A DNA stretch of 64,000 nucleotides, from contig JAQFVV010012670.1 in the NCBI GenBank assembly GCA_028023455.1, positions 870,001 to 934,000 on the forward strand. The letters are read 5' to 3'. The translations under genes were made by a program, and so were the position numbers. The notes under the pieces were generated by a model. It was not told the origin of the DNA and did no database searches. It saw only the letters and a list, made by a program, of their open reading frames with translations. Each line of letters begins with the position of its first letter. The first letter of the stretch is position 1. Shown here piece by piece: positions 48,800-62,393 of this stretch. Source of the stretch: Epiperipatus broadwayi (taxonomy: Eukaryota > Onychophora > Udeonychophora > Euonychophora > Peripatidae).

Positions 48800-50400
48800 G
48801 TAACAGGATAGAAAGTTGCCATGAATATAAGAGATCCTATTTAATTAGACTCTTCAAATTGCAGTACCATTTATAACAGAATAAATATATGTGTCTGATA
48901 ACCTCTGTTATAGCCCAATGATTTAGTCAGTCTTTGTAACAGATAGAAAATTTGCAATTGGGAAATAATAACTTTAATATAGCCTGAATAAAATATAGCC
49001 CAGTCATTGGACACCTTATGTAACAGAATGAAAATGAGTCCTGAAGTTGGACATCATTTATAATTGAATAAAATATAAATCAAAAAAATAATTCAGATTT
49101 TATAATGCCCATAAATAATAGTATCATTCATAATAGAATAAATATAATACATTAAGCTAACAACTGCTAATTAATAAATAATCATTAAGTATTTAAAATA
49201 ATCCTTTATCTAACCACATATCTGTCTGTTAACTATACTAAAACAAAATAGTGATGATAAGCTCTATTATAGCATCATGACTTCAAACAGCATTTAAAAT
49301 AAATAGAAAACAAATAAAATTATCATTTCAGATACACTAAATATAATTCTTACTTAAGATAGATTAAAATAAAGCAATTAAATCAAATATCATTGCCCCA
49401 AAACAACGATATATGCTAAGATATATTTCATTTATAATCAAATGAAAATAATGATAAATCATTTAAAAACTAAATTATAATATACCTAATAAATCAAACA
49501 TTACTTATAATAATATAAACTTATACTAAAATTTAATGATTTTCAAATCTAAATAAAATAATTCATGAATGATTGAGATAACAGCTTTAGTATGTCATAT
49601 GAGCTTACAATATTCATAATATCTAAATAAATATACAGCCCAACAAATTTTTTTTTAAAATTGTAATTTAATAAAATAATAAATTATACTAACTCAGCCA
49701 TGCTATATTATATATTAATTTACTATTACTACTTATACTATTTATAACAATATAAAAAAACTTAATAATGATGTAGTATCAATAACCTATAAGATAATCT
49801 TGAATCTATAATATTCAATCATATTATATAAAAGAAACACTAGATTTCTATTGGATTATTAAGTACAATTAACTAATTATATTAATTTATTTTAAATTTC
49901 CTGCAATTAAATTATAATTATAAATTTATTAAATGCACATTGATTACATAAGTAATATTTACTGAGGCTATAACCTCGATAATATGCGTATAAAATGCGA
50001 TAGTAGGGACCTCTACATGTGTTTTAACCACAAGCTTACGCTATGGAAGAAAAGAGTAAAACTATATATTATAACAATTAAAACATATAAAAATTATTAG
50101 CATTTATTATAATCAAATATGAGTATTAAAATTTAATTATTTAATTGGATTTACAATGCACATCAACTAAATTTTAAATGAAACTAATCAAATCATTCTG
50201 ATTCATAACAGAATAAAATATACTTCTATCAGCTTTATAATTGAATAAGATTAAGAACTTATTGACCAACAATGAACTCAATACAGTACTTATCTAATCA
50301 ATAATAATTTAGATAAAACACACAAATATTTGATTGTGATTATCATATAAAGTTTATAACTAGTCAGATAATGACTATAGAATTCAATACAAAAAATATA
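48800..50400. repeat. Degenerate AT-rich array with recurring CATTTATAACAGAATAAAATA-like box
   Basis: Variants of one box recur: ATTTATAACAGAATAAATAT (48873), ATTTATAATTGAATAAAATA (49053), ATTCATAATAGAATAAATAT (49130), TTCATTTATAATCAAATGAA (49427), ATTCATAACAGAATAAAATA (50201) and others. Spacing is irregular, mostly about 50-130 bp. This suggests an old minisatellite or the U3-like part of a large LTR. Confidence 0.45.
49938..50058 (+). repeat. Short inverted-core element, copy 2
   Basis: CATTGATTACATAAGTAATA and TTTACTGAGGCTATAACC form the left flank, GCGTATAAAATGCGATAGTA then GGGACCTCTACATGT the core, and TTTTAACCACAAGCTTACGC the right part, ending AGTAAAAC. It has the same orientation as the 13.8-kb copy. 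Confidence 0.75.
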
Positions 50401-50847
50401 TAACCATACTCACCAATCCTGGGATTTGATTTCTGGATTATATGATATACTTATTTTACATAAATTTTATGATATAGTCAATTTATCTTGTAACACTCAA
50501 ATGTTATAAATCAATGAATCCATTTGCATAATGGGACAATAATCAGACAAGTTTATTTGATTTAAGTTGAATTAAAATTTATGAATAAATGAATATCAAT
50601 TATATATAATATATGATGAATAGATTGTAAACAATCTATATGTATATCTATGATCTAATTGCATGTACAATAAATCATCAATTGACATTAATTTCATATT
50701 TAAATATGTGATTGCTTATCAATCTCCAATTATTGAATACCAAATATGAAGTACATATGTCAATGTAACACAGATGTGTTGTGAAATGTTCATTTTTTCC
50801 AAGATACAAGAGAGTTTGATAAATACATCTTCTATACTATACTATAC

Positions 50848-50878
<31 letters not shown>

Positions 50879-52090
50879 ATACATATACCAAGATGAATCT
50901 AGTTATTTGTTAATAAAAATTTAAGATAACAAAATAAAGGGAATACTTATTGCATTAAAATCTTTTTTGGAATTTCTAATATAAGGGATACACCTGAAGT
51001 TAATTTAAAATCAATCGATAAAAAAAATATGAATATTTTTAAATATCAAAGTAATAATGACTATGCCACAAGATATGTTTAAACTTAGGAAAATGTAACT
51101 CTGTTATGTTTTTGTATGTGAGTAGATTACTAATTAATTTAAAATTATATAATATTCATCAATAAATACCTTATATTTTTAAATGAAGAGAAATATATAT
51201 ATATATTGTGCCCTTTTGTATGGGTCACCATCTAATTTTGTGCTAATCTATTAAAAATTTTAAATTTAAGATATATTTGAATATGTGATGTTAATTTTGC
51301 TTATGGTAATATTTCAAAAAGTTTAATTAAAGCAATCTATGAGTATTTGATATGTAAAATTGTGCTGATATTGAGAGAGACATTTTAAATGATGATGATT
51401 ATAATATATAGTTGGAAAAATGGCCATAATCAATACTGCATTAATATATTTAATAAATAGGTATTTAAAGCTAAAAGTGTTTAAAAGACAAGTAAGATTA
51501 AATACATATGTTTATTGTTGATAAAATAATGATATAAAAGAATATAAATATTTTAAATTATTATAAATACTTAAATAGAAGATTGATATTTGATTTTAAT
51601 AATATCGAATAATTATTTTAAAATCTATTATAATATCTTATTTATTTAAAAAATATTTATTTTAAAAAATGCAATTGTTAGTTTATTTTTAGACGATGAT
51701 AAGCGTTTCTTGTGTTATAAAGAACAGATGTTATACACACACATGCTTGGAAGTTATCTAATAAAGTTGCAAAACTATTTTAAAAAATCATGTTATAAAT
51801 TTATAAATAATACGTGAGTTATCACGAGATAAAATAAAGATAAATCAATGTAGAATATTAAATCTGATTTTAAAATATTGTTTTAAAAATATGACGTATA
51901 AAAAATATTTAGTTTATTTAAAAATAATCTTATAAAAGTTAAAATTAAAGTCAAGTGAAATAATATATTTTTTAAAAGTGTTTAATGGATTTAAATAAAC
52001 GATAAGAATTATTTTAAAAATGTAATAATGTAATAAATATTAAATATTAAATAAGTCATTATTTATTTTTAATTTTGTGTTGTTGGTAAA
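50400..52090. other. AT-rich sequence, no recognised gene
   Basis: (AT)n runs near 50845-50871 and 51191-51205. From about 51550 onward TTTTAAAA-type words become unusually common. Confidence 0.45.
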
Positions 52091-52118
52091 TATGTAAATA
52101 AGCCAGCAAAGTTGATTG

Positions 52119-52185
52119 TTTAATCTACCAATCAAATGGGAAGTTTTTTCCGGTATAAAAGCTCAGTTCAATTGTTAGGAGAGGA
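52119..52185 (+). promoter_or_regulatory. Promoter-like CCAAT / TATA arrangement
   Basis: ACCAATCAAATGGGAAG (about 52127) lies about 25-30 bp before CCGGTATAAAAGCTCAG (about 52150), followed by TCAATTGTTAGGAG at the distance expected of an initiator. No convincing ORF follows for 2 kb, so the transcript, if any, would be non-coding or LTR-derived. Confidence 0.45.
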
Positions 52186-52189
52186 CTTC

Positions 52190-55100
52190 GTGATTGAATT
52201 TTCAAGTTAATTGTGCTATTAAAAAAAAAATAGCTAAGTAAATTTATAGACGCTCTAAAATCATTTTTTTAAAATTATAAGAGTGTCATTATAAATAATT
52301 TATAAAAGTTTTAAATGATAGACATGCAGTGTTAACTTAAATTTTCCTATCAATCGTCTCTAAATTGAAGCTCAATTTGCAAGCAAATGGTCATGGGAAC
52401 ATCATATATAATGAAAATATATCGGAAACTTTACCCTAGAAATATGACAAACGCTGGATTAGTTCGGAAATTTACAAGATGGAGAAAAGTAGTATTTTGG
52501 ATAGTATATAATTTTAAAAGCTAATTACTATTGCCTATTAGAAAATAGATATTTTAAAGAATAAATACTTTTGTGTAAAGAAAGTATTTTTGCAAGCTAT
52601 AAATTTAAAAATATATCTTAAGTAAAGATATTAAAAAATGAAAGTAATTTTATAAATACTTGCCTTGTTAAGTCTTTATGTTTAAAAGACTGAATGTTGA
52701 TAATTTTAAAAGCAAGTCAATTGAAATATAATTAGCAAAAAATTTTAATATAATGGGATTATTATATTGAAATAATTTAAACGCTGGCCGTTTTATAGAT
52801 AAAGAAGTTTATTCTTACCTGGATATTTTGGTTATGGAATGTGCAAGTAATATGTGGACGTCCAAGTTAATTTAAAAATAATTAAATATAAATTTTTATA
52901 AACTATAGACTAAATTAAAATAATAACTTTTGAATAATATTTTTAAAAGAACTAAACCAGGATCCTATAAACTATTTTAATTTTATTTTATTTCCTTGTG
53001 GGAACTTATTTTTAAAAAAAACATTTTCGTTTTTCATAAACTTTTAAAAAAAACACGTGATGGACCGGAAACAGGAAATGGTGTGCTAGTGAATGTGTGC
53101 CTCAGATTAAAGAACTTTATGGTGGAAAAGAAAACATCGCTGAAGTCACGTAATATGAACTCTGTTTTATTTATCTAATATAAAAATTAAATATTATTAA
53201 TTTATTAAAATAAGATAGGTACATATCTTTAAATAATAACTAAAAAATAATATAATGATTAATTGCATGAGTTTATTTTATAATTAATATAACACGGAAT
53301 ATTTTAAAGTATGATCGTAGGTATAAATGTGAATTATTTTATGAAGCTGTAATTCCGAAGAATATTGGAAGAGGGACTGGATATTAAATTATTATTGATG
53401 GTAAAAATTGTAATAATAATAATTTTTATGTATTTAATATGTTTTCTTTAGATCAACCAAATATTATGTTGTTTTGAATGAATGTATGATTATTTTAAAA
53501 ATACACACACATTATATTGGCAGTGACAGTTTATTTAAATATGCATAATTTGAATTTATGAAATAAATACGATGCAACATTACATAAGAAGCTTAGAAAT
53601 AATTATATGATTCTTTCGTTAATAAACTTTGATATTTTATGTTATAATATTAGAATTATATTTATTATTCATGGGTAATTATTTTTATTGCAAGTTAGGA
53701 ATAGATTTAAAAGTCTATATTTTACTGTTGTTTTATTGGATAAATTACGTTAAGTTTTATGGAGAAGTTTATATTTAGGTTGAAAGTTTACCAAGTATAG
53801 ATAATGAAGCATAAATAATTTGGAATTAGTATTTTATTTAAAGTTGAAAGTTATTTTCCGGAAAGTTTAAATAAGTTTTAGAGGATGTTTTTTGTAGATA
53901 GAAAGTTATTAAGAAGGAGTAGTATAACACATAAAGTAAAGTGATAATTTCACATAGAAAAGAATCATAGAATTTATCTAATATAATACTTTATGAATTT
54001 GAAATTGATGAATAATTAAAATATTATTATTTTAACAGTACATATATGTAATGCATATTTGATAAAACATGTAACATGAATTGCAATAAGTGAAATATAA
54101 AATTATAATCAGTTATTTGTTATTACATTACAAAAATACATTGATTTCTATATTATGATATTAAAGTAGTACTAATAGTAAAGTGAACACATACTAGTAC
54201 ATGATGAAATGAATAGCAGTAATACTTAAGTGATGTAGCAATTTAATTAATAAAGTTTAATTGTTTACATATGCTATATAAATATTATTTACATAAATTT
54301 TCTGTGTAATAATTGAAGTTTACTGATATTTGTTTAAAGTCTAAGTTTTTGAAAAAACATACTTCAATGTTATTAGTACAGCATTTAAAAGAATATATAA
54401 TTACTTATTAGGAGTATGAATTAACAACAGTGTAAACATATTGTATTATTATTTTCTTATTTTATTTTCTTTGTTTTCTAATTTTGAACTGTAAATATTG
54501 TAAATAGATTCTTAATCAAAGTTAATGTAAATAAATTTGTTTAATTTGTTTTAAAAGTGTGTCGAGTTCATTATTTTGCACCACAGCAGTTGACAGCAGA
54601 TAATTTGAAGAAACATAATATTTGCACAATGTGAATTTATTAATATTATTTTAGAAATAAATATAATATTTTCCTGATTATCATTTATGAGAATTGATTG
54701 ACATTATTACATTATATTACAATGGTCATAGAATAATTATAATGCATAATATAAGAGTACAATATTAGTTATTGCCACAGATTATTGAATTATAAGATTT
54801 TGATTTATTCCAAAATTAAGATGCTATATGAAAATAAAAGATATACATATGATTATTTATTTAATAATTATTGATATAACAGAAATAGAGAAGATTAGGT
54901 TATACTCTAAGATTAGTATTATTATTATTATTAAAATAAGTTAGGTGTATTTAGGTTTGATATAAAATCCCATATCATATTTATTTACATGAGTTATCAT
55001 TATTTTAAGATAATTAGAAGAACCTGAGATTATTTAATTATATTCTAAAAATTAAAAGTTAAGATTTATTTATTTTATCATTATCATTAAAGATAGTTTA

Positions 55101-55440
55101 TTTTATTTAAAAGTCATAAGAATGCTGTAGATATAGTATTAAGTTAATAAGGAGGTAATAGTATTCTTATGCCATTGAGACAATGTCTTGGTAGATATTG
55201 ACTCAATGTAAATCTACTTATTGCTTTGTAACTTTACTTCACAGTCTCATGATTTTGATAAATACTTATTTAATTAGTACATATTATAGAACTATATTGA
55301 TTTTGATAATTGATAATAAATTTAATTAAAATATGATAATATAAAAGTAATTAAAAATAGATATGCAAATTTTAATTAAGCATTACAATTTAATTGAGCT
55401 AGTTGTATTTCAAACTATATTATACATCGAGAAGTAAGGG
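52190..55440. other. Gene-free AT-rich block following the promoter-like site
   Basis: No motif-bearing ORF is present; the 60-residue frame at 52996-53178 has none. TTTTAAAA words are frequent up to about 53050. Near 54525-54600 an AATAAA is followed by GTGTGTCGAGTTCATTATTT and TTGCACCACAGCAGTTGACA, which looks like the R-U5 end of an LTR but has no partner in the window. Confidence 0.4.
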
Positions 55441-55441
55441 T

Positions 55442-55445
<4 letters not shown>

Positions 55446-55480
<35 letters not shown>
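55446..55480. repeat. (AT)n run
   Basis: About 35 bp of alternating AT. Confidence 0.95.
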
Positions 55481-55481
<1 letters not shown>

Positions 55482-55660
55482 GACAAATATAGACAAATGA
55501 CCTGAGCAAGAGTCTTTAAATACTGTATTTCCAGAATGAAATCACAGTTCTGATATCTATTTCAAATTACAAATCAATAGTATGTTCTTGTTCCAGAGAT
55601 GATATATTTGCAAAAGCTTTTAAATTTGAAGTACATTTTATCAATTCTGATGTTTTATAT

Positions 55661-57788
55661 TGTAACGAGACAGCGTTACATCAGTATTAAATCTAGGAAG
55701 CATAGATCAGAATGGGACAAATCGATAAACACACACACACCAGCAAGCAACCTGAAACACTCGTAATTTTATTTTCGTAACTTGTAATAGTTTTCTTCCT
55801 CCCATAAATACATTTATAAAACACATTGATAAAATACAGACGGTAAACGTCTAATTAAATGATTAAAGCTTTCAGATAATAAAAAATAATAACAAAACAT
55901 AATTTGCTCTCCTAAATAATAAAATATAATATGCTCTCCTAAATAGTAAAATATAATTGTCAATCAAAGACACCACGGGGTATTAAAAAATGTTTATTTT
56001 AGAAATATAGTTTTAGCTAGAATAAAACTTATAGAAAAGATTTGAGGAAAAGATAAAATGCTCGACTTCTAAATTTAATATAGCTTGTATTGTTCTGGTA
56101 AAGCACACGCACACACGCATGCGTCCGAGGTGTGAAGGATAAGGTTGGTTGAGTGAGATTGCAAAATGAGATTGTCTCAAAATAAATATTGCCTTTAGCA
56201 CAAAGAGTGAGTGCACAGATACCTCAAACGCGGACCTGAACGACAACTCCAGGAACAGGGAACTCTGGGGGGAGATTGGATCCCAAGATAAGGATCAACC
56301 TTTATAAATACCAGTCAAAACCTATTCAATGGTCGATCCAATTCAATTGATACGGGGATTCAGTTTTGTTTTCCGATTCTGTGTATTCCGAGTTATCACC
56401 TGCTCATTTTATTCCGATGCGTATGCTTTTTTTTAACAATAGAGTTGTTCTGAATTAGCTTGATTTATTCCTCAGTATTTAAAATGATCATTATGAAATT
56501 AATACCAAGAGCGTCGATTGTCATGAGGGCTAATAAACCCTTCAGCGATTGATCGGCGCTCCGCTACTGAAATATCTCCGAAGCTATGAAAGTTCGATAA
56601 CATCGTCGTGTGAAGTTAATGCTCCTAATAATAGTAATGTTCCGTGAAATACCCAAACTCGTCCAGACCAATCGATATTCGTTGTAAACCAGCAAATCAC
56701 TCCAACATGGAAAGCATCACCTGCGTTCAAATCCTCGTAACACTTGAAGCAGCGGAAAACCAAATCAAATCCTAGGTAAATATGTTTTATATTATGTTCA
56801 CTCACTCAATTTATAAACTCGTCAGGCAATCTCATAATTAACCAACATAAATTTGCACAAACAAATCTTAAAACTTTCCTCATCATGATAATTTATCTTT
56901 GTAATAGAACTTTGTAAACATGAACTTTGAACTTAAGTGAATCTAAGGAAAGATAAGATATTTTTCTCAAATAGAAAGGAACTTTATCTCGATAGTCACA
57001 TTATGTTATGTTTAATTATGATTCTCTGTGAGCGTGAATGTATGTGCGCGTGTGTAATAAATCAATTAATAATGTTTTCTTTTCATATTTAATAAATTTG
57101 TTCAATATCTAATCAAGTCGAGCATTTCTCAAATCTTTTCACACACACTCAAAACCGTAGTTTATCTATTCTTTAATGACTTATCTTTGAAGTATATTTA
57201 GTTAAATTTAATTTTCATTTCAATTTATTTACTTTATTAATTATGTCAACATCGTGCCGTAAGTCACGATGTTTCTTATTTAACCTTAGTTAAGATAGAT
57301 TTAAGAGCGGGCGGGTCTATAATCAATCGAAGTAAACGTCAAATAATTATGTTATATACGATACATCGGGGGGATGAACTTGTAAGCCTAGTGTTCGGGG
57401 CGTAAACGAACCACCTCATTGGCCAGTGACCACCAATAAATGAATCTTATGCTGCAGTCGATTAATTAGAAAACCAAGCTGATTTTTCATTAGCGGACAA
57501 TGCGTCTTTTCCGGGAGGAGTCGTCCTCGAAACAATCATGTAACGGCCTTGAGAAATCTTATTGGTCCATGCTGGGAGTTTTGAGCTAGTGGGTGGGATT
57601 AGACTTCGAAATCGTTTTGACATGATGTAAGGTGATGCGAGTAATTAAAATCCACTTAAATAATCGTATCTGGCGCCCCCTTGTGTGGATAGTGAATAAC
57701 TGTCGATATGAGAAAATAAATAAAGCCTTACGCTATGTCATGTTTATTTCGAAGCCCGTAATCTCGGTTAGATAGCTGGCCGGTTACA
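55661..57788 (+). mobile_element. TG...CA block, probable large solo LTR
   Basis: The block starts TGTAACGAGACAG, ends GGCCGGTTACA, and is flanked by ATAT on both sides (55657-55660 and 57789-57792), although the AT-rich surroundings make that duplication weak evidence. Its right half is markedly less AT-rich than its neighbours. Near the right end AATAAATAAAGCC followed by about 65 bp to the terminus resembles a polyadenylation signal and R-U5. It has no direct-repeat partner and no retroviral-type ORF. The minus frames at 56013-56246 and 56584-56805 carry no motif I recognise. The orientation follows the polyadenylation signal. It could also be a non-LTR-related foreign insert. Confidence 0.5.
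55898..55957. repeat. Tandem duplication of about 30 bp
   Basis: TGCTCTCCTAAATAATAAAA and TGCTCTCCTAAATAGTAAAA follow each other directly, each ending ATATAA. Confidence 0.85.
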
Positions 57789-57789
57789 A

Positions 57790-60130
57790 TATATATCCAA
57801 ATTATTCTTTCAAATAATAATTATTTCATTTATATGACATTACATTCATAAGTACTCATTTATATTCATGAAGAAATGAGATACTCTTTCATGAACAAAT
57901 ATCATTTCAAAATATTATGAATGAATGGATGCTAGCTTTATTTAGGATGATATGATGGAACATTAAACTGATTCATATCCTAGAAAAAATTGATCACTCA
58001 ATCTAATAAAATTATACAGGCAGGTAGATATGACTCTTGTACGACTTCTGACATTTGTATTCTGTCTTTTAAATATAGGTAACATACATTTTAAAGAATA
58101 AAATATTCTGATAGTTTATAATGTAAGGAAGTAATTTAGGTGATTTTTCCTTTTATAGTAAATTATTGTTTTCTCATAAAATTTTCTTAATGTGCTACCC
58201 AGTTCATGGAGAGATAATATTGTTTTTATCCCTCCATTTTCTTCAGTCAACTATATACTTTAAATAAAATAAAAAGGAAATCATATAAAGAAATTTATAT
58301 ATGCTCTTGTTTAAAGCCAAAAACAAGAGAGAGAATGAGTTAAAACTATTCAGTTCTATGTATATGATTTTTTCATTGACGTCAGTATAACTATAGAAAT
58401 CCTCTATATTCACTCTTTAAGTGATTTCCAGCAGCATTCCATAAATAAAAAATCTTATTACACAATAATGATAAATAAATAAAATCATTTCACAATTATT
58501 ATATATAATAAATAATTACATTTTTAATATACAAATACTATTTTTTATTCCAACATAAATTAAACAATTTATACTACATTTTCAATATATTACATTGGAA
58601 ATATAGTTTTATACATGTTTTTTCAGTATAATATATCATACAAATAAAAAAGACAAATATATTTGAAATATTAAACATTTATTTGTATTGTTTATAATTT
58701 ACTATTGTGAATGCAGTAACGAAAATGAAACATATAACAAATGAATAATAATTTTATCCAAACTAAATGCCTTATTATTTACGTATTGATTTCCCTTTTT
58801 AAAATAAATAAAGTCAATTTATAATCTTACAATACAATTAACAATAAACAATTTTATATTAATATTATTGTTGTCATAGCAACACAGTTCAATGTTTCAT
58901 AAGTTAGCATATTTACTAATCAAAAATCAAATACAAGAAAAAAAGATTAAAAAAAATTATGATTGACATCTCATCATGTATTAAAATATATCTCAAATTT
59001 CAGTAGGTACAATATATATATATATATATATCCAAATGTAATTCCCTTTAAGGCCTGATACCAAAAATATTACAATTGCTATTGTGAGCAGATATCACTG
59101 AGCCACTATAAAAATAAGTATTTTTATAATCTGTCATCTATTACATATTTATATAAGTAAAAGTTTGTTTGCTTGATTTCAACAAATATTGCACCAATCT
59201 TGATGAATCTTGCACAATTTTTTTCTTTTTTATTGGAGAATTTACACAGGTTATGTATTTTTTCTTTATGGTATTTAATTGTTTTAAAAACTTTGGTAAT
59301 TTATGATATACAGATGCATCAGAATTATAAAAAAAAAATTTAAAAATGCAAAAAGAAGACAAAAACGATTAAAAAATTACTGATATTAGAAAATATTATG
59401 ATCTTTATATTGAAATACATTCTAGAGAAATGGAGAGAATTATAGTTTTTGGTAATCCAAAGTAAAATTTTATTGTGTAAATATTGTGAAAAATATATTT
59501 AAACTGAAATCCTAAAAGTTGATCAAATTCAGTAATATAATTGTGATTTTTGGTAAAACAAGAAGAAATTTGATTTTGTAAATATATTTTAAAATTAATT
59601 AAATTTCATTTATACCATGAATTTAAAGTGAATGCGTAAAAGTTGATCAATTTCAGTAACTTAACAAATTGTAAAAGGTAATATTTTTTGTGATGCTGCT
59701 GTTGATAACTCATGTATTATTATTTGCAATATAAAAATTCATCAAAATCATAATCATTTTGATGTAAATATGTAAATATATAAAATGTGGGAACTGCTAC
59801 ATATTGTATCAATTTTTACAAATGTTGCATGCTTTTCTTGATTTTTTTAAAAAATATTTGTTTTAAAAACTTTGATAACTTGCAACATAAAAATGTGTTA
59901 TAATAGTATTTTTTATGGAAGCAGGCCATGGATACAACGAAAGAAAAACAAATAATGAAAATTGTCATTTATAAATAGTTATACTATTGAATTTAATCAA
60001 CTTTTAGAAATTCGGTTTAAATGTTTTTCATACATGATAAATTAAGTTTTACAAGTGAGAAATTAAATATATGGTCCAAATGAAATTTAATGAATTTATC
60101 TATTTTATAAAGAATGTTAAAATTTAAATT
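57790..60130. other. AT-rich sequence, no recognised gene
   Basis: (AT)n near 59009-59031. Two similar phrases, GAAATCCTAAAAGTTGATCA (59508) and GAATGCGTAAAAGTTGATCA (59631), are about 120 bp apart, so a short old tandem is possible. Confidence 0.45.
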
Positions 60131-60144
60131 ATTCAGATTAAAAC

Positions 60145-60735
60145 CATTTTATGAAACAAGGCAAAACTCTCCATACAGTAGTGCCACTCTGTGCCAACCA
60201 GAGTAATCAATGGATGCCAGAAGGCTTGTGCATAAAATCCCTATCTAGTGCCTACTCATCCAATATCCCCAGACTAGTTTTTGGCTTTTGACCTTTGCCA
60301 GTGAGAAGCTTTGGATCTAAGAGGACTGCACCTAGATCTTAGGATCTAATGCAACCCTCCAGCAGCCACCTTTTATCTCTACTTAACTACAAAACTATGA
60401 GAATAAAATTGAAAACACAATAATATTTTCAATCCAAGCTCAATAGCTTATATAGTCATATGGGTCTGAACTCAGTTCAGCACCCATACATTTTGGTGTG
60501 TTTGGCTTTTTAACAACCATAGCCATCACTATCCTATTGGGTAGGATTGGTGCTAAACCACTAAACATCACATGATCACCATCTCTTATACTAGCACATA
60601 ATTGTTATGAAACAAGGAAAAACTCTCCATACAGTGGTGCCACCCTGTGCCAACCAGAGTAATCAATGGATGCCAGAAGGCTTGTGCATAAAATCCCTAT
60701 CTAGTGCCTACTCATCCAATATCCCCAAAAGCCAG
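60145..60735 (+). repeat. Family B repeat with direct terminal repeats
   Basis: 60148-60283 and 60609-60730 are nearly identical direct copies: TATGAAACAAGGCAAAACTC, CCATACAGTAGTGCCAC, AACCAGAGTAATCAATGG, ATGCCAGAAGGCTTGTGC and GCCTACTCATCCAATATCCC. Between them lies a unit body that also occurs, inverted, at 40.56-40.67 kb. No coding capacity. The arrangement is that of a head-to-tail partial dimer with a monomer spacing of about 460 bp. Confidence 0.82.
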
Positions 60736-60739
60736 ATTT

Positions 60740-61240
60740 TGTGAATCAAAAAAAAAAATCCATGTTTCAAAATTTAAAAACTAATTGCTTAGTTAACATT
60801 GAAAGTAACTGTAAATCTTTATTAATATCATATGAAAAATGAATTATAGTAAGCTATTAATCATAATAACTATAATTTACATAGTCACATTTTGTATAAT
60901 GCAATCTTTTTTAAAGTCAAATCATGTGAAAAATTAGTTATATTGCATGAAAAATATTTCATAAACATATTATTTTACTTTAAAAAAAATTAAAGTGATA
61001 TTTGATATTTATGATTATAATAATAATTATTTTTTTTAATAATGACTTTCAATAAATAAGCTGACTTTTCTGAAAACAATTTTACATAATATCTTTGTCA
61101 ATAATGAATTCTGGTAGAGGGATATTCATATTGTGGAATTTATTAGAAACATCTAAAAGTTTGTTTACATCATTATTTAAATATTATATTTAAATATCTA
61201 ATTTATTACATCTGCTATGCTTTTTAATACTTATTTCAAA
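60740..61240. other. AT-rich sequence, no recognised feature
   Basis: Nothing recognised. Confidence 0.5.
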
Positions 61241-61639
61241 ATACCATATTAACTAGCATATAAAACACGCTTTGTTCCCCTGAAAATACTCCCAAAATAT
61301 GGAATGCAAGGATAGTCAATATTAGTCAATCGAAAACTTCTGGTTTATATATATATAATAAAAAAAGAAAAATTAAAGAGGCAGTTTTTATTAGTAGGTA
61401 TAAAAATACGATAATAAACAGACAGTCAGCAAATATTAGGATTAATGAATTGTGGGATGTTTAAATCAACATGTGTTTCCGGTTGGTAATAGATGATTCC
61501 ATTTTGAAAGTTGAGTTGATAATGATTATGAATATAATCAAAAATATTTCTTTATGAGTTTTTATTTATATTATATTATAAATTGTTTATCGTTGTTTGG
61601 ATTATATTTAAGTTTCGTTAATATATATATAGGTGTGTT

Positions 61640-62160
61640 TGTGCATGTTCATCCTAACTGCTGGATGGATGAAGGGAAGATAAAGTTATGGATAGACAAT
61701 ATGTGGGCTAGGCATTCTGGTGGACTGTTAAAGAAACCTGTCTTGCTAGTATGGGATCAGTTTTGGAGTCATAGAACAGAAACTGTGAGAAATAAAATCA
61801 ACTAACTGAAAACTCTATTAACTGTAATTCTAATAAACCATTTAAAGGATTCATGAAGGAGATATGGAACAGTTAGACACAGTCTACACATTTTGAAGTG
61901 ACATCATCAGAAAGAAGGAAGAGACCTAGTATTTTGCATATTTGTGAATGGGTTAAAGCTTCATGGGATGCTGTGAAAGATGGGACAGTTGTAAAGTCAT
62001 TTAAGAAATATGGAATTAGTAATTTACTTGATGGCACAGAGGATGATTTGTTAATAAAGACTCAGATTATGAAGAAGAGGCTTCAAGTGATTCTTTACTT
62101 AGCTCTGGAGATGAATTGCTGGGTTTTGAGGATGAACCTATACTACAGTATTCCCTAATC
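61640..62160 (+). pseudogene. pogo/Tigger-like DDE transposase, C-terminal fragment
   Basis: The first frame reads FVHVHPNCWMDEGKIKLWID, then MWARHSGGLLKKPVLLVWDQ and FWSHRTETVRNKI. This corresponds to the W-hP.GWMD...WI..vW..R.GGLLKKPsLLVWDqFraH.T part of DDE_1 transposases, including the second catalytic Asp in VWDQF. The segment that would carry the third catalytic residue (LQPLDV region) is lost, and only NKPFKGFMKEIWNS-like residues remain at 61833-61875. The next frame (61898-62158) reads SILHICEWVKASWDAVKDGT then VVKSFKKYGISNLLDGTEDD, the conserved C-terminal region. No N-terminal HTH was recognised. It is inactive because of the deletion and frameshifts. Confidence 0.88.
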
Positions 62161-62346
62161 ACATTTTTTGTAAATATAAATTATTATAAAATTAATATAA
62201 CTGAAACACAGGCTTATTATATACCTGTGTCTATATATGTAATATAGGGTATATGAGCACAGACTTTCAGATGACTCATCACTCTCCACTCTATCTAATA
62301 ACACTGATACACTCAAGCACATATATGCTGAAAAGATAAATAATCA

Positions 62347-62393
62347 CCAATATACGTATTTCATGCTAAACCAGCAATCATCAGTTGGTCCAG
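62347..62393 (-). ncRNA. Candidate type I hammerhead ribozyme (arm 1)
   Basis: On the minus strand CTGATGA lies at 62384-62378, then TTGCTGGTTTAGCAT (stem II TGCTG/TAGCA with a terminal G-U and a T-T next to the core), GAAA, a small helix III in TACGTATA, and TTGGT pairing with ACCAA as stem I. Confidence 0.68.
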
